37,777 bases of DNA from Tectiglobus sp963922535 (GCA_963922535.1 CAWUIN010000015.1:1-37777); one strand, 5' to 3'; shown: positions 23,943 to 32,195, counted from the stretch's first letter. The notes: generated by a model not told the origin, from the letters alone. Translations and numbers: made by a program.

Positions 23943-24578
23943 ATGGCCGTGCGCCGCTTGCATCCAGACCAGCCGTCGACATTTTCCTTCACGCCGCAGA
24001 ACGAAGCCTGGGCGAAGGACGTTATTGCCAAATATCCTGAGGGTAAACAGGCGTCTGCCGTCATACCAATTTTATGGCGCGCACAGGAGCAACATGATGG
24101 CTGGCTGCCGGAACCGGCAATCCGTGCTGTCGCGGAAATGCTCGATATGGCCTACATCCGGGTCTATGAGATCGCCACCTTTTACACGATGTTCCAGCTG
24201 CAGCCGGTTGGCAAACTTGCGCACGTGCAAGTCTGCGGCACGACACCATGTATGCTGCGCGGCGCGGAGGATCTGGTCGCCTTGTGCAAGCGTCGGATTG
24301 CGCCAGCTCCGCACCGGCTGTCAGAGGATGGGAATTTCTCCTGGGAGGAGGTCGAATGCCTTGGCGTATGCGCCAACGCGCCGATGGTGCAGATCTGGAA
24401 GGACACCTACGAGGACCTTACGCCAGAGCTTCTGGAGGACGTTTTGGATGGCTTTGCAGCCGGCACACCGCCCAAGCCGGGCTCGCAAACCGGCCGCACC
24501 GCTTCATGCCCGGCAGGTGGCCTGACGTCGCTTACCGATGAAACGCTTTACACCGGCGGCGCCGGCAAGGAGGGCTGA
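23943..24578 (+). CDS. nuoE: NuoE, NADH-quinone oxidoreductase subunit E
   Basis: NuoE is the 24-kDa type subunit of the NADH-oxidising module of respiratory complex I and carries a [2Fe-2S] cluster. The four ligands are C98 and C103 (QVCGTTPCMLRG) and C139 and C143 (VECLGVCANAP), correctly spaced. The protein has 211 residues and starts MAVRRLHPDQPSTFSFTPQNE, as alphaproteobacterial NuoE does. It is followed at 2 bases by nuoF. Upstream is not nuoD but an unrelated glyoxalase-fold gene, so this pair is detached from the usual nuo operon or is a second copy. Confidence 0.93.
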   Translation: MAVRRLHPDQPSTFSFTPQNEAWAKDVIAKYPEGKQASAVIPILWRAQEQHDGWLPEPAIRAVAEMLDMAYIRVYEIATFYTMFQLQPVGKLAHVQVCGTTPCMLRGAEDLVALCKRRIAPAPHRLSEDGNFSWEEVECLGVCANAPMVQIWKDTYEDLTPELLEDVLDGFAAGTPPKPGSQTGRTASCPAGGLTSLTDETLYTGGAGKEG

Positions 24579-24580
24579 TC

Positions 24581-25861
24581 ATGCTTGCAGACAAGGACCG
24601 GATCTTCACCAACATCTACGGTATGCACGATGTCAGCCTCAAGGGCGCCATGGCCCGCGGCTCCTGGGACGGCACCAAAGCAATTCTTGAACTCGGCCAC
24701 GATGAAATCATCGAGCGTGTCAAGGCCTCCGGCCTGCGCGGGCGGGGCGGCGCTGGCTTTCCGACCGGCCTCAAGTGGTCATTCATGCCAAAGAACGATC
24801 CACGGCCATCGTACCTTGTTGTCAACGCCGATGAATCGGAGCCAGGCTCCTGCAAGGACCGGGAGATTGCCCGGCACGATCCGCATCATCTGGTGGAAGG
24901 CTGCCTGATCGCCTCCTTCGCCATGCGTGCTCACACCTGTTATGTCTATTTCCGTGGCGAATACATCCGCGAACGCGAGGCGTTTCAGCGCGCCGTCAAC
25001 GAGGCTTACGAAGCCGGCCTGATCGGCAAAGACAACAAACATGGCTGGGACTTCGATCTTTACGTCCACCACGGTGCCGGTGCCTACATCTGCGGCGAGG
25101 AAACCGCGCTGTTGGAAAGCATGGAAGGCAAGAAGGGCCAACCGCGCCTCAAGCCGCCGTTTCCGGCAGGCGCCGGCCTTTACGGCGCGCCGACAACGGT
25201 TAACAACGTCGAATCCATCGCCGTGGTGCCGACAATCCTGCGCCGCGGTGCAGAATGGTTCGCCGCTCTCGGCAAGACGAATAATACCGGCACCAAACTG
25301 TTCCAGATTTCCGGCCATGTGGAACAGCCCTGTGTTGTCGAAGAGGAAATGGGCATTCCGATGCGCGAGCTGATTGAGCGCCATGCCGGAGGAGTGCGCG
25401 GCGGCTGGGATAATCTGCTTGCCGTAATCCCAGGCGGCTCCTCGGTACCATGCGTGCCGGCTGCGCTGTGCCATGACCTGACCATGGATTTCGACGCGTT
25501 GCAAAAAGTCAAATCAGGCCTTGGCACCGCCGCCTTGATCGTTATGGACCAGTCGACGGATATTATCGCTGCCATCCGCCGCATCTCGTATTTCTATAAA
25601 CACGAAAGCTGCGGACAGTGCACACCCTGCCGCGAGGGCACCGGATGGATGTGGCGGGTCATGCAGCGCCTTGAGACCGGTACAGCAGATGTGAGCGAGA
25701 TTGACATGCTGCACGACGTGACCAAGCAGGTGGAAGGCCACACCATCTGCGCCCTTGGCGATGCCGCAGCCTGGCCGATCCAGGGCCTTATCCGCCATTT
25801 CCGCCCGGTTATTGAAGAGCGCATCGCCGCCACCCAGGCCGCCCGCGAGGCCGCAGAATAA
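24581..25861 (+). CDS. nuoF: NuoF, NADH-quinone oxidoreductase subunit F
   Basis: NuoF is the 51-kDa type subunit that binds NADH, FMN and a [4Fe-4S] cluster. The 426-residue protein has the nucleotide loop GLRGRGGAGFPTGLKW (51-66), the FMN region VVNADESEPGSCKDRE (80-95), YICGEETALLESMEGKKGQPR, and cluster ligands C344, C347, C350 (ESCGQCTPC) and C390 (HTICALGD). All are intact. It is closest in style to mainstream alphaproteobacterial complex I rather than to hydrogenase or formate dehydrogenase subunits. nuoG is absent downstream, where a long inverted repeat lies instead. Confidence 0.95.
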   Translation: MLADKDRIFTNIYGMHDVSLKGAMARGSWDGTKAILELGHDEIIERVKASGLRGRGGAGFPTGLKWSFMPKNDPRPSYLVVNADESEPGSCKDREIARHDPHHLVEGCLIASFAMRAHTCYVYFRGEYIREREAFQRAVNEAYEAGLIGKDNKHGWDFDLYVHHGAGAYICGEETALLESMEGKKGQPRLKPPFPAGAGLYGAPTTVNNVESIAVVPTILRRGAEWFAALGKTNNTGTKLFQISGHVEQPCVVEEEMGIPMRELIERHAGGVRGGWDNLLAVIPGGSSVPCVPAALCHDLTMDFDALQKVKSGLGTAALIVMDQSTDIIAAIRRISYFYKHESCGQCTPCREGTGWMWRVMQRLETGTADVSEIDMLHDVTKQVEGHTICALGDAAAWPIQGLIRHFRPVIEERIAATQAAREAAE

Positions 25862-26610
25862 GGGTGAGCCCTGGCAGGCAACGGTCGCGAACCGATCTTT
25901 GCCTGAACAGGAGTAAGGCCGCCCAGCAAAATAAACGCTTCAATTTCAGTGAAAATAGCCCCCAATATAAGGCTTTAGCTTACGAAAATTGAAGCGTTTA
26001 TTTTGCTGGGCAGCCTTACTGCGGTGGGGAACCGGGGATTGCGTTAGGCAAACTAACCCGCTTCCGCCGTGACAATCAGAATACTGGCCTTCGCCGTACC
26101 AACGCCGGAAGAATGGCTACTTTCGATGTACTTTGCGAGATTGAGCAAAAGATCGCGATCGAGGTAAAACCGGCAGTGGCTTGACCAGCCTTGCGGAGAA
26201 TACGCGCGCGCCAGTGGGTTATGAGCCGCCGCCCCCCCCCGGATCTCAGGGCCAATTACTCTTTAGCGATGAATTTTCAACCTGATCAGCAGCAGCAGAC
26301 ACGTCACTCATGTATATACTCTCGAAATGATAATACAGAAGTTTCTGAAGTATTGATGTGCGCGCAAGTGCAAGTATAATCAATAAACGTTTCAAACCAC
26401 CGCCTGTCGAACGGTTCAGACTTGCCTGCGACGTGTGTTGAAAGTCTGGCCTAACCCCATGTCAAATATGATAATTATAATTGTCTTGTTCGTTCGTTAA
26501 GGCTTTGCCATGGAGCTTTCGCGAACATATTAAAACAGATTTGCTTCGACCATAAAGAAAGCTGCCACCTGGTGGCTACCGATAGCTTAGAGCGTAACGG
26601 TTCTGGCTGC
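25862..26610. other. Region downstream of nuoF, no intact gene
   Basis: About 750 bases. After a 107-bp inverted repeat there is a stretch (26053-26311) where the minus strand shows protein-like but broken frames around a run of nine G residues (plus strand 26232-26240). The rest, 26312-26560, is AT-rich with no recognised feature. A weak hairpin GCCAC/GTGGC with a CTTTCTTT tail on the minus strand near 26554-26576 may terminate the sodium channel gene. Confidence 0.45.
25913..26019. repeat. 107-bp element with 34-bp near-perfect terminal inverted repeats
   Basis: The arms 25913-25946 and 25986-26019 begin GTAAGGC and end GCCTTAC. They match at 33 of 34 positions around a 39-base AT-rich centre. 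It could be a miniature transposable element, the remains of an insertion sequence, or an unusually long terminator. It is not related to the other interspersed repeat. It begins within GGAGTAAGGCC, which resembles a ribosome binding site, at the position where nuoG should start. Confidence 0.9.
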
Positions 26611-27480
26611 TCAGCCGCTGCTTTGAGGCGGGCGTTGATTAGCGGCAATCAGCGCCTTGAGTTCTATCAATTCCGCTTGCAGGGCATCGAAACGCTCATG
26701 CAGCAGGCGCTCTTTATCTGCCTGCTCAACCACATCGGCATCTGCTCTGGCTGTATCATTTACACTCTGCATCGAGTCGACAATAATGCCGATGAACAGG
26801 TTGAGTACGGCAAAGCTGGTGATAATGATGAAAGGTACGAAAAAGATCCAGGCAAGTGGGAAAATCTCCATCGTCGGGCGGACAATGCCCATCGACCAGC
26901 TTTCCAAAGTCATGATCTGGAACAGCGTATAAGCTGACGCGCCAACTGTGCCGAACCATTCCTGCATGTTCGGGTCCGGATGCTGGCCAAACAGCTTTGT
27001 GGTCAGCACAGCGGAGATATAGAAGACGAGAACCAGCACGCCAATAACCGATATCATGCCGGGGATTGAATGGCCGATTGCAGCGATAACACGGCGCAGT
27101 GAGGGCACCACCGAGAGGAGGCGTAAAACCCGCAGGATACGCAGCGCACGCAGGATGGCCAGCGGGCCTGCTGCAGGGGCCCAGGAAATCGCAACAATAA
27201 GAAGATCGAACACATTCCAGCCGGATTTGAAGAAATGAAACCGGTAGCAATAAAACTTGACCAGCACTTCGACCGTAAAGACAAGAAGAATGATGTTATC
27301 AATCAGTATTAAAATACTGCCATAGTTTTCGACGATCGTCTTATCCGTCTCAAAGCCCAGCGTGATGGCATTGATAATAATCAGCACCGTGATAAATGTC
27401 GTAAAGCGAGGGCTTTCGACAAGCTCTACAAGTAAATGGCGGTAAGCGGACAAATCCGGCATGGGATTAGGACGAACCAC
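26611..27480 (-). CDS. NavBac-type voltage-gated sodium channel (ion transport protein)
   Basis: A single-domain six-helix channel subunit that would form a homotetramer. From the upstream GTG, S1 is about 35-50, S4 carries regularly spaced arginines in RALRILRVLRLLSVVPSLRRV (119-139), the pore filter is TLESWSM (199-205), identical to NavAb, and S6 is about 220-243. A Glu/Leu-rich coiled coil (about 255-290) closes the protein, as in NavBac tetramerisation tails. I place the start at GTG 27480 because GGAG precedes it by six bases; GTG 27504 and ATG 27462 are alternatives. The gene stands alone. Confidence 0.92.
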   Translation of the reverse strand: MVRPNPMPDLSAYRHLLVELVESPRFTTFITVLIIINAITLGFETDKTIVENYGSILILIDNIILLVFTVEVLVKFYCYRFHFFKSGWNVFDLLIVAISWAPAAGPLAILRALRILRVLRLLSVVPSLRRVIAAIGHSIPGMISVIGVLVLVFYISAVLTTKLFGQHPDPNMQEWFGTVGASAYTLFQIMTLESWSMGIVRPTMEIFPLAWIFFVPFIIITSFAVLNLFIGIIVDSMQSVNDTARADADVVEQADKERLLHERFDALQAELIELKALIAANQRPPQSSG

Positions 27481-27781
27481 TGCATTCTCCGTAATGCTGA
27501 CCACAGGAAATACCCGGCCAGCCTTTAAAGTCAGATCAAATAAACAGGCTCTTGTGATATTTATGGCTCAGCTGGATACGAACTTCCAGTGTATTTTGTT
27601 TGACAAGCCTGGATGAAGCGACGCAGGCTAAGGTTTGGAAGCCATCTGCGAAAGTCAGCAACACTGCTTACACGCCGCCACAACGAAGATCGCGCGGCGA
27701 CATCTTTGATAATGGGCTGTAAATTTCTCCATTTGATCTGCAATCAACCGATGGCCATTTAACCAATGGTCATTGATTGAT

Positions 27782-29302
27782 TTACGCAGCATCTTCCGAG
27801 TATGCCGTCATATAAATATAACCGTCTGCGTCCTCATAACCGATTTTAAATGTTGAATAATAGCCTGGGATGCCAGCCAGATAGACGGCGCGAAGGCGTG
27901 TGGCAGAATTCCAGATTGCCGACAGGCTGCCTGGCGGCAGTGGCAATTTAACGGCTAACATGCCTGCCTCACCAAGCAGTGACGGCGTGGCATTTTCATT
28001 GAGAACCTGCAGGTCATACCCCGGCATTGGGATGTTCGGTGCGTTGTCGGATGCTGCAATGGCATCGGCCCCGAAGGGATTAGCGCAAATCGGCCAGCCT
28101 GTTTCCGCCTGCCACCATTGATCGATGACTGGAACGCCGAGCTTATCTTCCGCCCATTTGATGATATCGCCACCAGGCTCACCTGTTTCGCCGGCCAGAT
28201 GCATGGCGTTGAAATCGCTGAAATCGTAGCCTGCGATCAGAGCGCCATCCGGATCTTCCCGCATGATGGCCCTCATCGCTGCGTGGGTGGTGAAAAGTGT
28301 CGCGACCTTATGTTCGCCAATAACGCGCCAGAACGCGCCTGCATCCGGCGTTCCAACCGGCTCACCTTCATACATCAGCGTTGTGCAGCCAGCCAGCAAT
28401 GGCGCGTAAACGAGATAGGAATGGCTGATGGCGGAACCAATGTCTGCGGCGGCCCAGTACACTTCGCCGGGCCGGGTATTATAAATGTTGCGCATCGCCC
28501 AATGCATGGCCACCATATGTCCGCCGTTGTCGCGGACAATCCCACTGGGCTGGCCGGTGCTGTGCGCAGCGTAAAGAATATACAGCGGATCGTTGGATTT
28601 CACGGCAACGCAATCGGCTTTGCGGGCTTCTGCCTCGCCTCGCGCCGTGAGCGCCGCCCAATCATAATCACGCCCCTCAACCATCTCTGTTGCTTCGGCT
28701 TCTGGCCGTTGCAGGATCATCGCCGCAGCGGGTTTGTGATGCGCCAATGCGATAGCTTCGTCGATCAACGGTTTATACCGGATGACCCGATCCGGTGCGT
28801 GCACGCAGGAGGCGGCGAGGATGACCCTTGGCTGGGCATCATCAATATACGCTGCAAGGGCGCCTGCCATGAGATCGCCGTGGACAACAGTATGGACGGC
28901 GCCAATCCGCGCCGCCGCCAGCATTGATATGGCGGCCTCAGGCACCATCGGCATGGAGATCAGCACACGGTCACCCCTGGCGACACCGAGGTCCTTCAGA
29001 ACCCCGGCCAACACAGCAACCTTATCGGTCAGCTCCGCGAACGTAAGCGTGGTTTTCATCCCTGTAAGGGGGCTGTCATAGATGAGCGCCAGCTGGTTGC
29101 CACGGCCCGCCGCGACGTGGCGATCAAGACAATTATAGGCGGTGTTGCACTCGGCGCCGGCAAACCAGCATCCGTATTCGCCCATATAGGGATCAAACAT
29201 CTTATACCAGGATCGGTACCAGTCGATGTCCAGCGCCGCTTTTGCCCAGAACATCTCCGGATCGGCTTTCCATCCGGCATAAACCTCATGGTACCCTGTC
29301 AT
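27782..29302 (-). CDS. Propionyl-CoA synthetase (PrpE) homologue, C-terminally truncated and lacking catalytic motifs
   Basis: Most of the 506 residues align in order with PrpE-type acyl-CoA synthetases: YHEVYAGWKADPEMFWAKAA, the NCLDRHV segment, SGIVRDNGGH and WWQAETGW. But the AMP-binding loop, usually YTSGTTGKPKG, reads YAAHSTGQPSG (244-254) and lacks the lysine. The VVFGGF segment is VVHGDL, the TGD hinge motif is replaced by STFKIG, and the protein stops at YMTAYSEDAA. The C-terminal domain of roughly 120 residues with the catalytic lysine is missing. Despite this the frame is open throughout. It is either a decaying gene or a pseudoenzyme with another role. The start at 29302 matches PrpE N-termini. 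Confidence 0.85.
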   Translation of the reverse strand: MTGYHEVYAGWKADPEMFWAKAALDIDWYRSWYKMFDPYMGEYGCWFAGAECNTAYNCLDRHVAAGRGNQLALIYDSPLTGMKTTLTFAELTDKVAVLAGVLKDLGVARGDRVLISMPMVPEAAISMLAAARIGAVHTVVHGDLMAGALAAYIDDAQPRVILAASCVHAPDRVIRYKPLIDEAIALAHHKPAAAMILQRPEAEATEMVEGRDYDWAALTARGEAEARKADCVAVKSNDPLYILYAAHSTGQPSGIVRDNGGHMVAMHWAMRNIYNTRPGEVYWAAADIGSAISHSYLVYAPLLAGCTTLMYEGEPVGTPDAGAFWRVIGEHKVATLFTTHAAMRAIMREDPDGALIAGYDFSDFNAMHLAGETGEPGGDIIKWAEDKLGVPVIDQWWQAETGWPICANPFGADAIAASDNAPNIPMPGYDLQVLNENATPSLLGEAGMLAVKLPLPPGSLSAIWNSATRLRAVYLAGIPGYYSTFKIGYEDADGYIYMTAYSEDAA

Positions 29303-29605
29303 TCAGTCTCTCCGGCAGAAGTATCTTGGAGGGGCCTGCGTGCAGACAGTTGCAAACGTCAGGTCGACACCGATGGACATTCACAGACAGCTGGTAAAGA
29401 TACCCGGCTGCATCTTACGGTCGGCTACAACCCGGCGTTAAACTAACTTGCTATTAAAGCATTTTATAATCAGATGCCAGATCTTTATATATTTCACCAG
29501 CGTGCATTTTATTAATCATTAAGTATACTCGTAAGGGCTGCCTCGCATGCCTGAGGCGCACCGGCGAAGCAGATAATAGTGCTTTTCATCAGAGTTTCGC
29601 TTGTT

Positions 29606-29640
29606 CAGGCTCTCATATACGAACTGACGACACGCCTCAA
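29606..29640. repeat. Possible worn copy F of the interspersed repeat
   Basis: GGCTCTCATATACGAACTGACGACACGCCTCAAG follows the right end of copy A (GCTCTCGCGTGCTGATTGACGACACGGCCTAAG) with a few mismatches. Only this end is visible. Shown to record another family member; the match is partial. Confidence 0.4.
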
Positions 29641-29873
29641 GAAGGCAAGATGAGGAAGGCAACCAATCGAAGAATTGAGAGGCTGTGCGCTACAATTTTT
29701 TAAGTATATTATTCTTTACAATACCTTACACACCACTGCACATTAAAACACAAGTAGTTAGTATAATTATATCAGGCATGTTTTGATAGCGACACTGCGC
29801 ATTACGCCTTTTTATTGCCGCAATCAAAGAATATCATATGAATGCGCTTAGCATTTCCCCGCGTGCTGAGTGT

Positions 29874-29940
29874 GTCAGACGAGCTAAATACTACGACACA
29901 ATGTGCCCGGTATGCTCGTCTGACTCTGATCTTATTTTTT
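29874..29940 (+). terminator. Hairpin with 11-bp perfect stem followed by a T run
   Basis: GTCAGACGAGC (29874-29884) pairs exactly with GCTCGTCTGAC (29914-29924) across a 29-base loop. It is followed by TCTGATCTTATTTTTT. The loop is long for a simple terminator, and no protein gene ends just upstream, so it may be the 3' end of a small RNA transcribed rightward. Confidence 0.45.
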
Positions 29941-30182
29941 AATTTATAATCGTACAACAATTTAGATTTACATACGTCAATCTGTCTCAAATCGAGAAAA
30001 AAATGTCATAATAATGGTCACAGACCAGGACATCTTGACGTTAAAGATATAAGCACCCGTTTGGCGTAGCCAGGATCGATTGCAGAACTGAAGATAATAC
30101 ACACCACGCAAGCCTGTTCGTTCGTGCAAGCGTCGCGAGCTTAAAATGCTGCATATGAGGCTTCGAGGCTCAGACTCGAAGT

Positions 30183-30394
30183 TCAGATTGACTCATCAAG
30201 CTGCAGGCCGCCGATGTCGAGCGTGCCGCTTTTGGCGCCTTCTTCCACTTCGATGCGCCGCCGCGCTTCGGCTAAACCATCCTGCGGCGTGAATGGCCAT
30301 GCCAGGCGGCCTGTTGTATGCGCTTGCGTTCCCGTGTTTTTTGCACCCATCGCCCCGTCCGCCCCGTCTCTTTGCCTGCTTCCTGCTCAGTCAT
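30183..30394 (-). pseudogene. Minus-strand coding debris, possibly the start of a leucine-rich-repeat protein
   Basis: Two overlapping short frames look coding. One (30394-30272) starts MTEQEAGKETGRTGRWVQ; the other (30350-30183) encodes PQDGLAEARRRIEVEEGAKS and GTLDIGGLQLDESI before a stop. Joining them by a frameshift gives a plausible N-terminus, and the xARRRIxxxxxxxxGxLDIGGLxLxxx pattern recalls the entry to leucine-rich repeats. This is an inference from pattern only; the rest of such a gene is not present. Confidence 0.25.
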
Positions 30395-30488
30395 CCAGTA
30401 GATCGGTATGGCGTTGTTTTAACCAAACCTGCGCGTGAGGCAACCATATTATTTCACGACGTTATGGAGACGATGGATGCAGGCTGTG

Positions 30489-30531
30489 CATCGCAAGCCG
30501 GCGTCATCGCAAGCCCGTACCATCGCAAGCC
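30489..30531. repeat. Three direct repeats of CATCGCAAGCC at 16-bp period
   Basis: Identical 11-mers start at 30489, 30505 and 30521. The five-base gaps differ. Too few and too short for a CRISPR; it could be iterated binding sites or simple slippage. No gene overlaps them. Confidence 0.8.
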
Positions 30532-30724
30532 TGTGCCTTTGCTCCCGCGCCTGTGCTCCTGCAGCTGTGCCGTGGCGAGGCTGAAAACGAAATATTAATG
30601 TATCGTGTGCATTAATAGCCGTAAGCGTTAATGATGGATTGTGCCAGCCTAGCTTTACTTATCTTACTTTATCTGGCCTGGCTTACCTGGCTTAAATGCA
30701 GGCCTCATTCATAGGGAAACGGAT

Positions 30725-31282
30725 ATGTTCCTTGGTATGCGTCGAATACTTTGCGACTTTAAGAGCTGGTATCTCCGCGATAGACGCGGCACGGTGGCCA
30801 TTGAGTTTGCTTTTGTCATCATCCCTTTCCTGATGCTGCTGTTCATGCAGATTGCCGTTTCCCTTTATTATTTCACGACTTTCTCCCTGGAATATTCCAT
30901 CGAACAGGCCGCGAGAGCTATACGCACCGGCGAGGCGCAGCAGGCAGGCGTCACCCAGGGCGATTTCAAATCCACCATTTGCGGCCTTGCACCAGGTTTC
31001 ATGGATTGTGACAATAATCTGCGTGTCAACGTTGTTGAATTTACGGATTTCGCATCTGTCAGCCTGCCGCAATGCCTGGACGATGCTGGCGCGCTTGTGC
31101 CCGATCCGCCGGAAGACGACAGTGTGCCCGGTGAAGCCCTGGGCACCGTGCTTGTCATTGCGTGCTATGAGTGGACGCTTGTGAGAAATCTTCCTTTCAT
31201 CAACGACAGGCTTGGCAACATGTCAAATGGATCGCTTCTTATTCGCGCCGTAACGGTTTTCGAGGCCGAACCATATCAGTGA
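30725..31282 (+). CDS. TadE-family pseudopilin-like protein
   Basis: A 185-residue TadE-like minor pseudopilin of the Tad/Flp pilus system. The class III signal is RRG followed by TVAIEFAFVIIPFLMLLFMQ: cleavage after G22 by TadV-type prepilin peptidase leaves E27 at position +5, as required. The remainder is extracytoplasmic, with several cysteines (ICGL, MDCDN, PQCLDD, ACYEW) that may form disulfides. GGGAAACGG lies upstream of the ATG. No tadA, tadB, tadC, cpaB or flp gene is in the window. It forms a pair with the next gene, about 90 bases downstream. Confidence 0.9.
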   Translation: MFLGMRRILCDFKSWYLRDRRGTVAIEFAFVIIPFLMLLFMQIAVSLYYFTTFSLEYSIEQAARAIRTGEAQQAGVTQGDFKSTICGLAPGFMDCDNNLRVNVVEFTDFASVSLPQCLDDAGALVPDPPEDDSVPGEALGTVLVIACYEWTLVRNLPFINDRLGNMSNGSLLIRAVTVFEAEPYQ

Positions 31283-31373
31283 ACGATAAATATATCAGCC
31301 AAGGCATCGGCAACGCGGCGCAGATAAATCGCCTAAATCGCCATGCAAATCGCAACGAGGATAAGCTGGTCCC

Positions 31374-32000
31374 ATGTCAGGCACATTCTGTAAATATAAA
31401 ATGAAAAGAATTTCAGCGCCGATCGGGCGTCTGTGGCGCCATTTTATCGGCTTTATCGGCAACTGCAGAGGTGTGGCTGCCATAGAATTCGCCATCATCC
31501 TCCCGGTCATGGTTGTCATGTTTATCGGCACCTTTGAGTTGAGCAGGGCCATAACCGTGGATCGCCGTTTCGATAACGCTGCCAATTCGACGGCAGATCT
31601 GATTACCCGCCTGAATGATATCGATGATGCACAGTTTGACGGCATCATGGAAATCATTGAGGAAATAATGATCCCCTACGCGGCGACACCTCTGCAATTA
31701 ACCGCCAGCAGTGTTATTGTCGGTATAAACGATCCCGACAACACACCTGTGTGCTGGTCGCTGAATTATAATGGTGGCGTGAATACTTACACGGAAGGCC
31801 AGCAATTCCAGCTTCCGACGGGGCTTGTTGTCAGCGGGGAAAGCGTTATCGTCGTTGAAGCTGAATATCTTTATACGCCAACCCTGTTTTCCCTGTTTAT
31901 CGAGGATGCGATCACGTTCAAGGAGACGATTTACATAAAACCCCGTGTTTCGTCGCAAGTCAGATATAACAATGTGATATGCCCGCTGCCGACAACATGA
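31374..32000 (+). CDS. TadE/TadG-like pseudopilin-like protein
   Basis: A 208-residue protein with the same layout as its neighbour: a basic N-terminus, then CRG and VAAIEFAIILPVMVVMFIGTFELSRAI, where E38 is +5 after G33. The exported domain contains RRFDNAANSTADLITR, typical of TadE/TadG relatives. It is too short to be full TadG, which carries a von Willebrand domain. Start at ATG 31374, with a distant GAGGA; ATG 31401 is possible. It is convergent with the pleD gene. Together the two genes may feed a Tad secretion machine encoded elsewhere. Confidence 0.85.
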   Translation: MSGTFCKYKMKRISAPIGRLWRHFIGFIGNCRGVAAIEFAIILPVMVVMFIGTFELSRAITVDRRFDNAANSTADLITRLNDIDDAQFDGIMEIIEEIMIPYAATPLQLTASSVIVGINDPDNTPVCWSLNYNGGVNTYTEGQQFQLPTGLVVSGESVIVVEAEYLYTPTLFSLFIEDAITFKETIYIKPRVSSQVRYNNVICPLPTT

Positions 32001-32195
32001 TGGCGGAGCAGACGAGTTATCATCACACGCGGTTGTTGCGTTTTACGCTGCGCGGCGTTGAAGCGGGACGCTGACAGCTCTGCCGAAAGCCTCAAAAATC
32101 TTGCGATTAGCCCGACATATACTCGACATATAAAAGCTGGCTGCACCTGTAACAGATCTCGCAGAAGGAGCGGCAATTCCCCAGTGCCGCAGCAG

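Larger units (their letters stand above)
29303..30724. other. 1.4-kb region without a clear gene
   Basis: The largest gene-poor stretch of the window, notably AT-rich between 29440 and 30010. It contains a possible repeat end near 29606-29640 (CTCATATACGAACTGACGACACGCC), a hairpin with a T run (29874-29940), minus-strand gene debris (30183-30394), and a 16-bp-period triplet (30489-30531). None of the short open frames is convincing as an intact gene. Confidence 0.5.

Noticed and set aside
27746..27782. Hairpin just after the prpE-like stop (AATCAA...TTGATT)
   Set aside because: Arms have three mismatches in 18 positions and no T run follows on the minus strand; too weak to call a terminator.
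30489..30531. Possible CRISPR array
   Set aside because: Repeats of 11 bases with 5-base gaps and only three units do not fit a CRISPR array; no cas genes are present.
29303..30724. tRNA or rRNA genes in the large gene-poor region
   Set aside because: I found no cloverleaf-like sequence or conserved rRNA segment on either strand by eye; a tRNA scan would settle it.
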